64,000 nt of DNA. Source: Ptiloglossa arizonensis. Lineage: Eukaryota; Arthropoda; Insecta; Hymenoptera; Colletidae. Location of the stretch: NCBI RefSeq assembly GCF_051014685.1, contig NW_027478891.1, forward strand, positions 186,001-250,000. Direction: 5' to 3'. Position numbers and translations under genes: made by a program. Under the pieces are notes generated by a model. That model searched no databases. It had not been told where the DNA came from and was given only the letters and a program-made list of their open reading frames with translations. Below, piece after piece: positions 38,707 to 51,097 of the stretch; position 1 is the first letter of the stretch, and every line of letters starts with the position of its first letter.

Positions 38707-41122
38707 ACACGAATAACTAGAACGGCCTAGGGGAAAAGTGCGCATACCGTTGTAATCGGGCGAGTTTCTACTTTCAGATGCAACAGAAATTTTGCGGATT
38801 GGTCAATCCGTTCGCGAGATATGGCAGTTTGGAGGTAAGAAACACTTGAGAAACTCAAAATTTTCGCAGTTCTGATGCTCGACACGAATAACTAGAACGG
38901 CCTAGGGGCAAAGTGCGCATACCGTTGTAATCGGGCGAGTTTCTACTTTCAGATGCAATAGAAATTTTGCGGATTGGTCGATCCGTTCGCGAGATGTGGC
39001 AGTTTGGAAGTAAGAAACGCTTGCGAAACTCAAAATTTTCGCAGTTCTGATGCTCGAAACGAGTAACTAGAACGGCCTAGGGGAAAAGTGCGCATACCGT
39101 TGTAATCGGGCGAGTTTCTACTTTCAGAAGCAACAGAAATTTTGCGGATTGGTCAACCCGTTCGCGAGATATGGCAGTTTGGAGGTAAGAAACGCTTGAG
39201 AAACTCAAAATTTTCGCAGTTCTGATGCTCGAAACGAATGACTAGAACGACCTAGGGGAGAAGTACGCATACTGTTGTAATCGGGCGAGTTTCTACTTTC
39301 AGATGCAACAGAAATTATGCGGATTGGTCAATCCGTTCGCGAGATATGGCAGTTTGGAGGTAAGAAACGCTTGAGAAACTCAAAATTTTCGCAGTTCTGA
39401 TGCTCGACACGAATAACTAGAACGGCCTAGGGGAAAACTGCGCATACCGTTGTAATCGGGCGAATTTCTACTTTCAAATGCAACAGAAATTATGCGGATT
39501 GGTCAATCCGTTCGCGAGATATGGCCGTTTGGATGTAAGAAACGCTTGAGAAACTCAAAATTTTCGCAGTTCTGATGCTCGAAACGAATAACTAGAACGG
39601 CCAAGTGGAAAAGTGCGCATACCGTTGTAATCGGGCGAGTTTCTATTTTCAGATGCAACAGAAATTTTGCGGATTGGTCAATCCGTTCGCGAGATATGGC
39701 CATTTGGATTTAAGAAACGCTTGAGAACCTCAAAATTTTCGCATTTCTGATGCTCGAAACCAATAACTAGAACGGCCTAGGGGAAAAGTGCGCATACCGT
39801 TGTATTCGGGCGAGTTTCTACTTTCAGAAGCAACAGAAATTTTGCGGATTGGTCAATCCGTTCGCGAGATATGGCAGTTTGGAGGTAAGAAACGCTTGAG
39901 AAACTCAAAATTTTCGCAGTTCTGATGCTCGACACGAATAACTAGAACGGCCTAGGGGAAAAGTGCGCATACCGTTGTAATCGGGCGAGTTTCTACTTTC
40001 AGATGCAACAGAAATTTTGCGGATTGGTCAATCCGTTCGCGAGATATGGCAGTTTGGAGGTAAGAAACGCTTGAGAAACTCAAAATTTTCGCAGTTCTGA
40101 TGCTCGACACGAATAACTAGAACGGCCTAGGGGCAAAGTGCGCATACCGTTGTAATCGGGCGAGTTTCTACTTTCAGATGCAATAGAAATTTTGCGGATT
40201 GGTCGATCCGTTCGCGAGATGTGGCAGTTTGGAAGTAAGAAACGCTTGCGAAACTCAAAATTTTCGCAGTTCTGATGCTCGAAACGAGTAACTAGAACGG
40301 CCTAGGGGAAAAGTGCGCATACCGTTGTAATCGGGCGAGTTTCTACTTTCAGAAGCAACAGAAATTTTGCGGATTGGTCAATCCGTTCGCGAGATATGGC
40401 AGTTTGGAGGTAAGAAACGCTTGAGAAACTCAAAATTTTCGCAGTTCTGATGCTCGAAACGAATGACTAGAACGACCTAGGGGAGAAGTACGCATACTGT
40501 TGTAATCGGGCGAGTTTCTACTTTCAGATGCAACAGAAATTATGCGGATTGGTCAATCCGTTCGCGAGATATGGCAGTTTGGAGGTAAGAAACGCTTGAG
40601 AAACTCAAAATTTTCGCAGTTCTGATGCTCGACACGAATAACTAGAACGGCCTAGGGGAAAACTGCGCATACCGTTGTAATCGGGCGAATTTCTACTTTC
40701 AAATGCAACAGAAATTATGCGGATTGGTCAATCCGTTCGCGAGATATGGCCGTTTGGATGTAAGAAACGCTTGAGAAACTCAAAATTTTCGCAGTTCTGA
40801 TGCTCGAAACGAATAACTAGAACGGCCAAGTGGAAAAGTGCGCATACCGTTGTAATCGGGCGAGTTTCTATTTTCAGATGCAACAGAAATTTTGCGGATT
40901 GGTCAATCCGTTCGCGAGATATGGCCGTTTGGATTTAAGAAACGCTTGAGAACCTCAAAATTTTCGCATTTCTGATGCTCGAAACCAATAACTAGAACGG
41001 CCTAGGGGAAAAGTGCGCATACCGTTGTATTCGGGCGAGTTTCTACTTTCAGAAGCAACAGAAATTTTGCGGATTGGTCAATCCGTTCGCGAGATATGGC
41101 AGTTTGGAGGTAAGAAACGCTT
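38673..41122 (+). repeat. Higher-order repeat, 7 monomers (1225 bp), two more tandem copies
   Basis: Units 38673-39897 and 39898-41122 carry the same seven monomer types in the same order as 30448-32897. CAATAGAAAT lies at 38956 and 40181, the ACGACC marker at 39248 and 40473, and TGTATTCGGG at 39801 and 41026. The offset to the earlier pair is 8225 bases (47 monomers). Private changes include AAACACTTG (38844), GTCAACCCG (39156) and GGCCATTTGG (39701). Confidence 0.93.
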
Positions 41123-43319
41123 GAGAAACTCAAAATTTTCGCAGTTCTGATGCTCGAAACGAATGACTAGAACGACCTAGGGGAGAAGTACGCATACTGT
41201 TGTAATCGGGCGAGTTTCTACTTTCAGATGCAACAGAAATTATGCGGATTGGTCAATCCGTTCGCGAGATATGGCAGTTTGGAGGTAAGAAACGCTTGAG
41301 AAACTCAAAATTTTCGCATTTCTGATGCTCGAAACGAATAACTGGAACGGCCTAGGGGGAAACTACACCTACCGTTGTAATCGGGCGAGTTTCTACTTTC
41401 AGATGGCACAGAAATTTTGCGGATTGATCAATCCGTTCGCGAGATATGGTAGTTTGGAGATAAGAAACGCTTGAGAAACTAAAAATTTTCGCAGTTCTGA
41501 TGCTCGGAACGAGTAACTAGAACGGCCTAGGGGAAAAGTACGCATACCGTTGTAATCGGTCGAGTTTCTACATTCAGATGCAACAGAAATTTTGCGGATT
41601 GGTCAATCCGTTCATGAGATATGGCAGTTTGGAGGTAAGAAACGCTTGAGAAACTCAAAATTTTCGCAGTTCTGATGCTCGACACGAATAACTAGAACGG
41701 CCTAGGGGAAAAGTGCGCATACCGTTGTAATCGGGCGAGTTTCTACTTTCAGATGCAACAGAAATTTTGCGGATTGGTCAATCCGTTCGCGAGATATGGC
41801 AGTTTGGAGGTAAGAAACGCTTGAGAAACTCAAAATTTTCGCAGTTCTGATGCTCGACACGAATAACTAGAACGGCCTAGGGGCAAAGTGCGCATAGCGT
41901 TGTAATCGGGCGAGTTTCTACTTTCAGATGCAACAGAAATTTTGCGGATTGGTTAATCCGTTCGCGAGATATGGCAGTTTGGAGGTAAGAAACGCTTGAG
42001 AAACTCAAAATTTTCGCAGTTCTGATGCTCGACACGAATAACTAGAACGGCCTAGGGGCAAAGTGCGCATACCGTTGTAATCGGGCGAGTTTCTATTTTC
42101 AGATGCAACAGAAATTTTGCGGATTGGTCAATCCGTTCGCGAGATATGGCCGTTTGGATTTAAGAAACGCTTGAGAACCTCAAAATTTTCGCATTTCTGA
42201 TGCTCGAAACCAATAACTAGAACGGCCTAGGGGAAAAGTGCGCATACCGTTGTATTCGGGCGAGTTTCTACTTTCAGAAGCAACAGAAATTTTGCGGATT
42301 GGTCAATCCGTTCGCGAGATATGGCAGTTTGGAGGTAAGAAACGCTTGAGAAACTCAAAATTTTCGCAGTTCTGATGCTCGAAACGAATGACTAGAACGA
42401 CCTAGGGGAGAAGTACGCATACTGTTGTAATCGGGCGAGTTTCTACTTTCAGATGCAACAGAAATTATGCGGATTGGTCAATCCGTTCGCGAGATATGGC
42501 AGTTTGGAGGTAAGAAACGCTTGAGAAACTCAAAATTTTCGCATTTCTGATGCTCGAAACGAATAACTGGAACGGCCTAGGGGGAAACTACACCTACCGT
42601 TGTAATCGGGCGAGTTTCTACTTTCAGATGGCACAGAAATTTTGCGGATTGATCAATCCGTTCGCGAGATATGGTAGTTTGGAGATAAGAAACGCTTGAG
42701 AAACTAAAAATTTTCGCAGTTCTGATGCTCGGAACGAGTAACTAGAACGGCCTAGGGGAAAAGTACGCATACCGTTGTAATCGGTCGAGTTTCTACTTTC
42801 AGATGCAACAGAAATTTTGCGGATTGGTCAATCCGTTCATGAGATATGGCAGTTTGGAGGTAAGAAACGCTTGAGAAACTCAAAATTTTCGCAGTTCTGA
42901 TGCTCGACACGAATAACTAGAACGGCCTAGGGGAAAAGTGCGCATACCGTTGTAATCGGGCGAGTTTCTACTTTCAGATGCAACAGAAATTTTGCGGATT
43001 GGTCAATCCGTTCGCGAGATATGGCAGTTTGGAGGTAAGAAACGCTTGAGAAACTCAAAATTTTCGCAGTTCTGATGCTCGACACGAATAACTAGAACGG
43101 CCTAGGGGCAAAGTGCGCATAGCGTTGTAATCGGGCGAGTTTCTACTTTCAGATGCAACAGAAATTTTGCGGATTGGTTAATCCGTTCGCGAGATATGGC
43201 AGTTTGGAGGTAAGAAACGCTTGAGAAACTCAAAATTTTCGCAGTTCTGATGCTCGACACGAATAACTAGAACGGCCTAGGGGCAAAGTGCGCATACCGT
43301 TGTAATCGGGCGAGTTTCT
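40870..43319 (+). repeat. A second 1225-bp tandem created by a hybrid monomer
   Basis: TGTATTCGGG (41026 and 42251), the ACGACC marker (41173 and 42398), AACTGG (41341 and 42566) and CATAGCG all recur at 1225 bases. This unit is not the one at 38673. It joins the last two monomers of that 7-mer to the first five of the 2800-bp unit. The join lies in the hybrid monomer at 41998-42172. The second copy then continues into the CAGGTGCAAC monomer at 43223. Confidence 0.88.
41998..42172 (+). repeat. Hybrid monomer at a repeat junction
   Basis: The left part (GACACG, GGGGCAAAGTGCGC) is the type at 43223 and 36573. The right part (TTCTATTTTC, GGCCGTTTGGATTTAAG) is the type at 40773. The switch lies between about 42069 and 42095, where the two parents are identical. 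Length stays 175 bp, as expected for an in-register unequal exchange. Confidence 0.85.
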
Positions 43320-44972
43320 ACTTTCAGGTGCAACAGAAATTTTGCGGATTCGTTAATCCGTTCGCGAGATATGGCAGTTTGGAGGTAAGAAACGCTAGAG
43401 AAACTCAAAATTTTCGCAGTTCTGATGCTCGACACGAATAACTAAAACGGCCTAGGGGAAAAGTGCGCATACCGTTGTAATCGGGCGAGTTTCTACTTTC
43501 AGATGCAACAGAAATTTTGCGGATTGGTCAATCCGTTCGCGAGATATGGCAGTTTGGAGGTAAGAAACGCTTGAGGAACTCAAAATTTTCGCAATTCTGA
43601 TGCTCGAAACGAATAACTAGAACGGCCTAGGGGAAAAGTGCGCATACCGTTGTAATCGGGCGAGTTTCTACTTTCAGAAGCAACAGAAATTTTGCGGATT
43701 GGTCAATCCGTTCGCGAGATATGGCAGTTTGGATGTAAGAAACGCTTGAGAAACTCAAAATTTTCGCAGTTCTGATGCTCGAAACGAATGACTAGAACGG
43801 CGTAGGGGAGAAGTACGCACACCGTTGTAATCGGGCGAGTTTCTACTTTCAGATGCAACAGAAATTATGCGGATTGGTCAATCCGTTCGCGAGATATGGC
43901 AGTTTGGAGGTAAGAAACGCTTGAAAAACTCAAAATTTTCGCAGTTCTGATGCTCGAAACGAATAACTAGAACCGCCTAGGGGAAAAGTGCGCATACCGT
44001 TGTAATCGGGCGAGTTTCTACTTTCAGATGCAACAGAAATTTTGCGGATTGGTCAATCCGTTCGCGAGATATGGCAGTTTGGAGGTAAGAAACGCTTGAG
44101 GAACTCAAAATTTTCGCAATTCTGATGCTCGAAACGAATAACTGGAACGGCCTAGGGGATAACTACACCTACCGTTGTAATCGGGCGAGTTTCTACTTTC
44201 AGATGCAACAGAAATTTTGCGGATTGGTCAATCCGTTCGCGAGATATGGCAGTTTGGAGGTAAGAAACGCTTGAGGAACTCAAAATTTTCGCAATTCTGA
44301 TGCTCGAAACGAATAACTAGAACGGCCTAGGGGAAAAGTGCGCATACCGTTGTAATCGGGCGAGTTTCTACTTTCAGATGCAACAGAAATTTTCCGGATT
44401 GGTCAATCCGTTCGCGAGATATGGCAGTTTGGAAGTAAGAAACGCTTGAGAAACTCAAAATTTTCGCAGTTCTGATGCTCGACACGAATAACTAGAACGG
44501 CCTAGGGGCAAAGTGCGCATACCGTTGTAATCGGGCGAGTTTCTACTTTCAGAAGCAACAGAAATTTTGCGGATTGGTCTATCCGTTCGCGAGATATGGC
44601 AGTTTGGAGGTAAGAAACGCTGGAGAAACTCAAAATTTTCGCAGTTCTGATGCTCGAAACGAATGACTAGAACGGCGTAGGGGAGAAGTACGCACAGCGT
44701 TGTAATCGGGCGAGTTTCTACTTTCAGATGCAACAGAAATTATGCGGATTGGTCAATCCGTTCGCGAGATATGGCAGTTTGGAGGTAAGAAACGCTTGAG
44801 AAACTCAAAATTTTCGCAGTTCTGATGCTCGAAACGAATAACTAGAACCGCCTAGGGGAAAAGTGCGCATACCGTTGTAATCGGGCGAGCTTCTACTTTC
44901 AGATGCAACAGAAATTTTGCGGATTGATCAATCCGTTCGCGAGATATGGCAGTTTGGAGATAAGAAACGCTT
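43320..44972 (+). repeat. Irregular monomers between the 1225-bp and 2625-bp blocks
   Basis: Types present include GCTAGAG with ACTAAAACGG (43398), several GAGGAACTC/GCAATTCTG monomers (43573, 44098 and 44273), GAATGAC/GGCGTAG with CGCACACCG, and a further AACTGG monomer with GGGGATAACTACACC (about 44143). This is where the CGCAC and GAACCGCC types that dominate the right-hand side first cluster. No unit longer than a few monomers repeats here. Confidence 0.78.
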
Positions 44973-47900
44973 GAGAAACTCAAAATTTTCGCAGTTCTGA
45001 TGCTCGACACGAATAACTAGAACGGCCTAGGGGAAAAGTTCGCATACCGTTGCACTCGGGCGTGTTTCTACTTTCAGATGCAACAGAAATTTTGCGGATT
45101 GGTCAATCCGTTCGCCAGATATGGCAGTTTGGAGGTAAGAAACGCTTGAGAAACTCAAAATTTTCGCAGTTCTGATGCTCGACACGAATAACTAGAACGG
45201 CCTAGGGGAAAAGTGCGCATACCGTTGTAATCGGGCGAGTTTCTACTTTCAGATGCAACAGAAATTTTCCGGATTGGCCAATCCGTTCGCGAGATATGGC
45301 AGTTTGGAAGTAAGAAACGCTTGAGAAACTCAAAATTTTCGCAGTTCTGATGCTCGACACGAATAACTAGAACGGCCTAGGGGCAAAGTGTGCATACCGT
45401 TGTAATCGGGCGAGATTCTACTTTCAGATGCAACAGAAATTTTGCGGATTGGTCGATCCGTTCGCGTAATGTGGCAGTTTGGAAGTAAGAAACGCTTGCG
45501 AAACTCAAAATTTTCGCAGTTCTGATGCTCGACACGAATAACCAGAACGGCCTAGGGGAAAAGTGCGCATACCGTTGTAATCGGGCGAGTTTCTACTTTC
45601 AGATGCAACAGAAATTTTGCGGATTGGTCAATCCGTTCGCGAGATATGGCAGTTTGGAGGTAAGAAACGCTTGAGAAACTCAAAATTTTCGCAGTTCTGA
45701 TGCTCGACACGAATAACTAGAATGGCCTAGGGGCAAAGTGCGCATAGCGTTGTAATCGGGCGAGTTTCTACTTTCAGATGCAACAGAAATTTTGCGGATT
45801 GGTCAATCCGTTCGCGAGATATGGCAGTTTGGATGTAAGAAACGCTTGAGAAACTCAAAATTTTCGCAGTTCTGATGCTCGAAACGAATGACTAGAACGG
45901 CGTAGGGGAGAAGTACGCATACCGTTGTAATCGGGCGAGTTTCTACTTTCAGATGCAACAGAAATTATGCGGATTGGTCAATCCGTTCGCGAGATATGGC
46001 AGTTTGGAGGTAAGAAACGCTTGAGAAACTCAAAATTTTCGCAGTTCTGATGCTCGAAACGAATAACTAGAACCGCCTAGGGGAAAAGTGCGCATACCGT
46101 TGTAATCGGGCGAGTTTCTACTTTCAGATGCAACAGAAATTTTCCGGATTGGTCAATCCGTTCGCGAGATATGGCAGTTTGGAAGTAAGAAACGCTTGAG
46201 AAACTCAAAATTTTCGCAGTTCTGATGCTCGACACGAATAACTAGAACGGCCTAGGGGCAAAGTGTGCATACCGTTGTAATCGGGCGAGTTTCTACTTTC
46301 AGATGCAACAGAAATTTTGCGGATTGGTCAATCCGTTCGCGAGATATGGCAGTTTGGAAGTAAGAAACGCTTGAGAAACTCAAAATTTTCGCAGTTCTGA
46401 TGCTCGACACGAATAACTAGAACGGCGTAGGGGAAAAGTGCGCATACCGTTGTAATCGGGCGAGTTTCTACTTTCAGATGCAACAGAAATTTTGCGGATT
46501 GGTCAATCCGTTCGCGAGATATGGCAGTTTGGAAGTAAGAAACGCTTGAGAAACTCAAAATTTTCGCAGTTCTGATGCTCGAAACGAATAACTAGAACCG
46601 CCTAGGGGAAAAGTGCGCATACCGTTGTAATCGGGCGAGCTTCTACTTTCAGATGCAACAGAAATTTTGCGGATTGATCAATCCGTTCGCGAGATATGGC
46701 AGTTTGGAGATAAGAAACGCTTGAGAAACTCAAAATTTTCGCAGTTCTGATGTTCGACACGAATAACTAGAACGGCCTAGGGGAAAAGTGCGCATACCGT
46801 TGCACTCGGGCGTGTTTCTACTTTCAGATGCAACAGAAATTTTGCGGATTGGTCAATCCGTTCGCGAGATATGGCAGTTTGGAGGTAAGAAACGCTTGAG
46901 AAACTCAAAATTTTCGCAGTTCTGATGCTCGACACGAATAACTAGAACGGCCTAGGGGAAAAGTGCGCATACCGTTGTAATCGGGCGAGATTCTACTTTC
47001 AGATGCAACAGAAATTTTGCGGATTGGTCAATCCGTTCGCGAGATATGGCAGTTTGGAAGTAAGAAACGCTTGAGAAACTCAAAATTTTCGCAGTTCTGA
47101 TGCTCGACACGAATAACTAGAACGGCCTAGGGGCAAAGTGCGCATACCGTTGTAATCGGGCGAGTTTCTACTTTCAGAAGCAACAGAAATTTTGCGGATT
47201 GGTCAATCCGTTCGCGAGATATGGCAGTTTGGAGGTAAGAAACGCTTGAGAAACTCAAAATTTTCACAGTTCTGATGCTCGAAACGAATGACTAGAACGG
47301 CGTAGGGGAGAAGTACGCACACCGTTGTAATCGGGCGAGTTTCTACTTTCAGATGCAACAGAAATTTTGCGGATTGGTCAATCCGTTCGCGAGATATGGC
47401 AGTTTGGAGGTAAGAAACGCTTGAGAAACTCAAAATTTTCGCAGTTCTGATGCTCGACACGAATAACTAGAACGGCCTAGGGGAAAAGTGCGCATACCGT
47501 TGTAATCGGGCGAGATTCTACTTTCAGATGCAACAGAAATTTTGCGGATTGGTCAATCCGTTCGCGAGATATGGCAGTTTGGAGATAAGAAACGCTTGAG
47601 AAACTCAAAATTTTCGCAGTTCTGATGCTCGACACGAATAACTAGAACGGCCTAGGGGAAAAGTTCGCATACCGTTGCACTCGGGCGTGTTTCTACTTTC
47701 AGATGCAACAGAAATTTTGCGGATTGGTCAATCCGTTCGCCAGATATGGCAGTTTGGAGGTAAGAAACGCTTGAGAAACTCAAAATTTTCGCAGTTCTGA
47801 TGCTCGACACGAATAACTAGAACGGCCTAGGGGAAAAGTGCGCATACCGTTGTAATCGGGCGAGTTTCTACTTTCAGATGCAACAGAAATTTTCCGGATT

Positions 47901-49630
47901 GGCCAATCCGTTCGCGAGATATGGCAGTTTGGAAGTAAGAAACGCTTGAGAAACTCAAAATTTTCGCAGTTCTGATGCTCGACACGAATAACTAGAACGG
48001 CCTAGGGGCAAAGTGTGCATACCGTTGTAATCGGGCGAGATTCTACTTTCAGATGCAACAGAAATTTTGCGGATTGGTCGATCCGTTCGCGTAATGTGGC
48101 AGTTTGGAAGTAAGAAACGCTTGCGAAACTCAAAATTTTCGCAGTTCTGATGCTCGACACGAATAACCAGAACGGCCTAGGGGAAAAGTGCGCATACCGT
48201 TGTAATCGGGCGAGTTTCTACTTTCAGATGCAACAGAAATTTTGCGGATTGGTCAATCCGTTCGCGAGATATGGCAGTTTGGAGGTAAGAAACGCTTGAG
48301 AAACTCAAAATTTTCGCAGTTCTGATGCTCGACACGAATAACTAGAATGGCCTAGGGGCAAAGTGCGCATAGCGTTGTAATCGGGCGAGTTTCTACTTTC
48401 AGATGCAACAGAAATTTTGCGGATTGGTCAATCCGTTCGCGAGATATGGCAGTTTGGATGTAAGAAACGCTTGAGAAACTTAAAATTTTCGCAGTTCTGA
48501 TGCTCGAAACGAATGACTAGAACGGCGTAGGGGAGAAGTACGCATACCGTTGTAATCGGGCGAGTTTCTACTTTCAGATGCAACAGAAATTATGCGGATT
48601 GGTCAATCCGTTCGCGAGATATGGCAGTTTGGAGGTAAGAAACGCTTGAGAAACTCAAAATTTTCGCAGTTCTGATGCTCGAAACGAATAACTAGAACCG
48701 CCTAGGGGAAAAGTGCGCATACCGTTGTAATCGGGCGAGTTTCTACTTTCAGATGCAACAGAAATTTTCCGGATTGGTCAATCCGTTCGCGAGATATGGC
48801 AGTTTGGAAGTAAGAAACGCTTGAGAAACTCAAAATTTTCGCAGTTCTGATGCTCGACACGAATAACTAGAACGGCCTAGGGGCAAAGTGTGCATACCGT
48901 TGTAATCGGGCGAGTTTCTACTTTCAGATGCAACAGAAATTTTGCGGATTGGTCAATCCGTTCGCGAGATATGGCAGTTTGGAAGTAAGAAACGCTTGAG
49001 AAACTCAAAATTTTCGCAGTTCTGATGCTCGACACGAATAACTAGAACGGCGTAGGGGAAAAGTGCGCATACCGTTGTAATTGGGCGAGTTTCTACTTTC
49101 AGATGCAACAGAAATTTTGCGGATTGGTCAATCCGTTCGCGAGATATGGCAGTTTGGAAGTAAGAAACGCTTGAGAAACTCAAAATTTTCGCAGTTCTGA
49201 TGCTCGAAACGAATAACTAGAACCGCCTAGGGGAAAAGTGCGCATACCGTTGTAATCGGGCGAGCTTCTACTTTCAGATGCAACAGAAATTTTGCGGATT
49301 GATCAATCCGTTCGCGAGATATGGCAGTTTGGAGATAAGAAACGCTTGAGAAACTCAAAATTTTCGCAGTTCTGATGTTCGACACGAATAACTAGAACGG
49401 CCTAGGGGAAAAGTGCGCATACCGTTGCACTCGGGCGTGTTTCTACTTTCAGATGCAACAGAAATTTTGCGGATTGGTCAATCCGTTCGCGAGATATGGC
49501 AGTTTGGAGGTAAGAAACGCTTGAGAAACTCAAAATTTTCGCAGTTCTGATGCTCGACACGAATAACTAGAACGGCCTAGGGGAAAAGTGCGCATACCGT
49601 TGTAATCGGGCGAGATTCTACTTTCAGATG
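44973..49630 (+). repeat. Higher-order repeat, 15 monomers (2625 bp), about 1.8 copies
   Basis: Four rare variants recur at 2625 bases: AAGTTCGCAT (45037 and 47662), TTCGCCAGAT (about 45111 and 47736), GGCCAATCC (about 45277 and 47902) and CGCGTAATGTGG (about 45463 and 48088). GATGTTCGAC also recurs (46752 and 49377). The first unit is 44973-47597. The second begins at 47598 and follows it to about 49630, where the monomer at 49523 switches type. Single differences are visible, such as ATTGGGCG at 49081 against ATCGGGCG. Confidence 0.92.
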
Positions 49631-50680
49631 CAACAGAAATTATGCGGATTGGTCAATCCGTTCGCGAGATATGGCAGTTTGGAGGTAAGAAACGCTTGAG
49701 AAACTCAAAATTTTCGCAGTTCTGATGCTCGAAACGAATAACTAGAACCGCCTAGGGGAAAAGTGCGCATACCGTTGTAATCGGGCGAGTTTCTACTTTC
49801 AGATGCAACAGAAATTTTCCGGATTGGTCAATCCGTTCGCGAGATATGGCAGTTTGGAAGTAAGAAACGCTTGAGAAACTCAAAATTTTCGCAGTTCTGA
49901 TGCTCGACACGAATAACTAGAACGGCCTAGGGGCAAAGTGTGCATACCGTTGTAATCGGGCGAGTTTCTACTTTCAGATGCAACAGAAATTTTGCGGATT
50001 GGTCAATCCGTTCGCGAGATATGGCAGTTTGGAAGTAAGAAACGCTTGAGAAACTCAAAATTTTCGCAGTTCTGATGCTCGACACGAATAACTAGAACGG
50101 CGTAGGGGAAAAGTGCGCATACCGTTGTAATTGGGCGAGTTTCTACTTTCAGATGCAACAGAAATTTTGCGGATTGGTCAATCCGTTCGCGAGATATGGC
50201 AGTTTGGAAGTAAGAAACGCTTGAGAAACTCAAAATTTTCGCAGTTCTGATGCTCGAAACGAATAACTAGAACCGCCTAGGGGAAAAGTGCGCATACCGT
50301 TGTAATCGGGCGAGCTTCTACTTTCAGATGCAACAGAAATTTTGCGGATTGATCAATCCGTTCGCGAGATATGGCAGTTTGGAGATAAGAAACGCTTGAG
50401 AAACTCAAAATTTTCGCAGTTCTGATGTTCGACACGAATAACTAGAACGGCCTAGGGGAAAAGTGCGCATACCGTTGCACTCGGGCGTGTTTCTACTTTC
50501 AGATGCAACAGAAATTTTGCGGATTGGTCAATCCGTTCGCGAGATATGGCAGTTTGGAGGTAAGAAACGCTTGAGAAACTCAAAATTTTCGCAGTTCTGA
50601 TGCTCGACACGAATAACTAGAACGGCCTAGGGGAAAAGTGCGCATACCGTTGTAATCGGGCGAGATTCTACTTTCAGATG
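48640..50680 (+). repeat. Local 6-monomer (1050-bp) tandem overlapping the end of the 2625-bp block
   Basis: Monomers from about 48648 are repeated from 49698: GAACCGCC with TTTTCCGG, then GTGTGCATACC, then GGCGTAGG with ATTGGGCG, then GAACCGCC with GAGCTTC, then GATGTTCGAC with GCACTCGG. The join lies inside the hybrid monomer at 49523-49697, so this tandem arose after the 2625-bp duplication, one copy of which it truncates. Confidence 0.88.
49523..49697 (+). repeat. Hybrid monomer joining two repeat units
   Basis: The left part (GACACG, GCGAGATTC) matches the monomer at 46898. The right part (AAATTATGCGG, GGAGGTAAG) matches the GAATGAC type at 48473. The switch is near 49620-49632. What follows (GAACCGCC with TTTTCCGG) is the normal right neighbour of the second parent, so the exchange jumped back six monomers in perfect register. 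Confidence 0.83.
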
Positions 50681-51097
50681 CAACAGAAATTTTGCGGATT
50701 GGTCAATCCGTTCGCGAGATATGGCAGTTTGGAAGTAAGAAACGCTTGAGAAACTCAAAATTTTCACAGTTCTGATGCTCGAAACGAATGACTAGAACGG
50801 CGTAGGGGAGAAGTACGCACACCGTTGTAATCGGGCGAGTTTCTACTTTCAGATGCAACAGAAATTATGCGGATCGGTCAATCCGTTCGCGAGATATGGC
50901 AGTTTGGAGGTAAGAAACGCTTGAGAAACTCAAAATTTTCGCAGTTCTGATGCTCGAAACGAATAACTAGAACCGCCTAGGGGAAAAGTGCGCATACCGT
51001 TGTAATCGGGCGAGCTTCTACTTTCAGATGCAACAGAAATTTTGCGGATTGATCAATCCGTTCGCGAGATATGGCAGTTTGGAGATAAGAAACGCTT
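50681..51097 (+). repeat. Short transition of monomers before the right-hand 7-mer zone
   Basis: It contains a TTTTCACAG/GAATGAC monomer with CGCACACCG and the private GCGGATCGG, then a GAACCGCC/GAGCTTC monomer with the perfect palindrome variant. These are the last two types of the 7-mer that begins at 51098, so this stretch may be the tail of a preceding copy. Confidence 0.75.

Noticed and set aside
46328..46558. Minus-strand 76-codon frame repeated at 48953-49183 and 50003-50233 with identical translation
   Set aside because: The spacings of 2625 and 1050 bases are exactly those of the higher-order repeats. Identity comes from recent duplication of the DNA, not from protein conservation.
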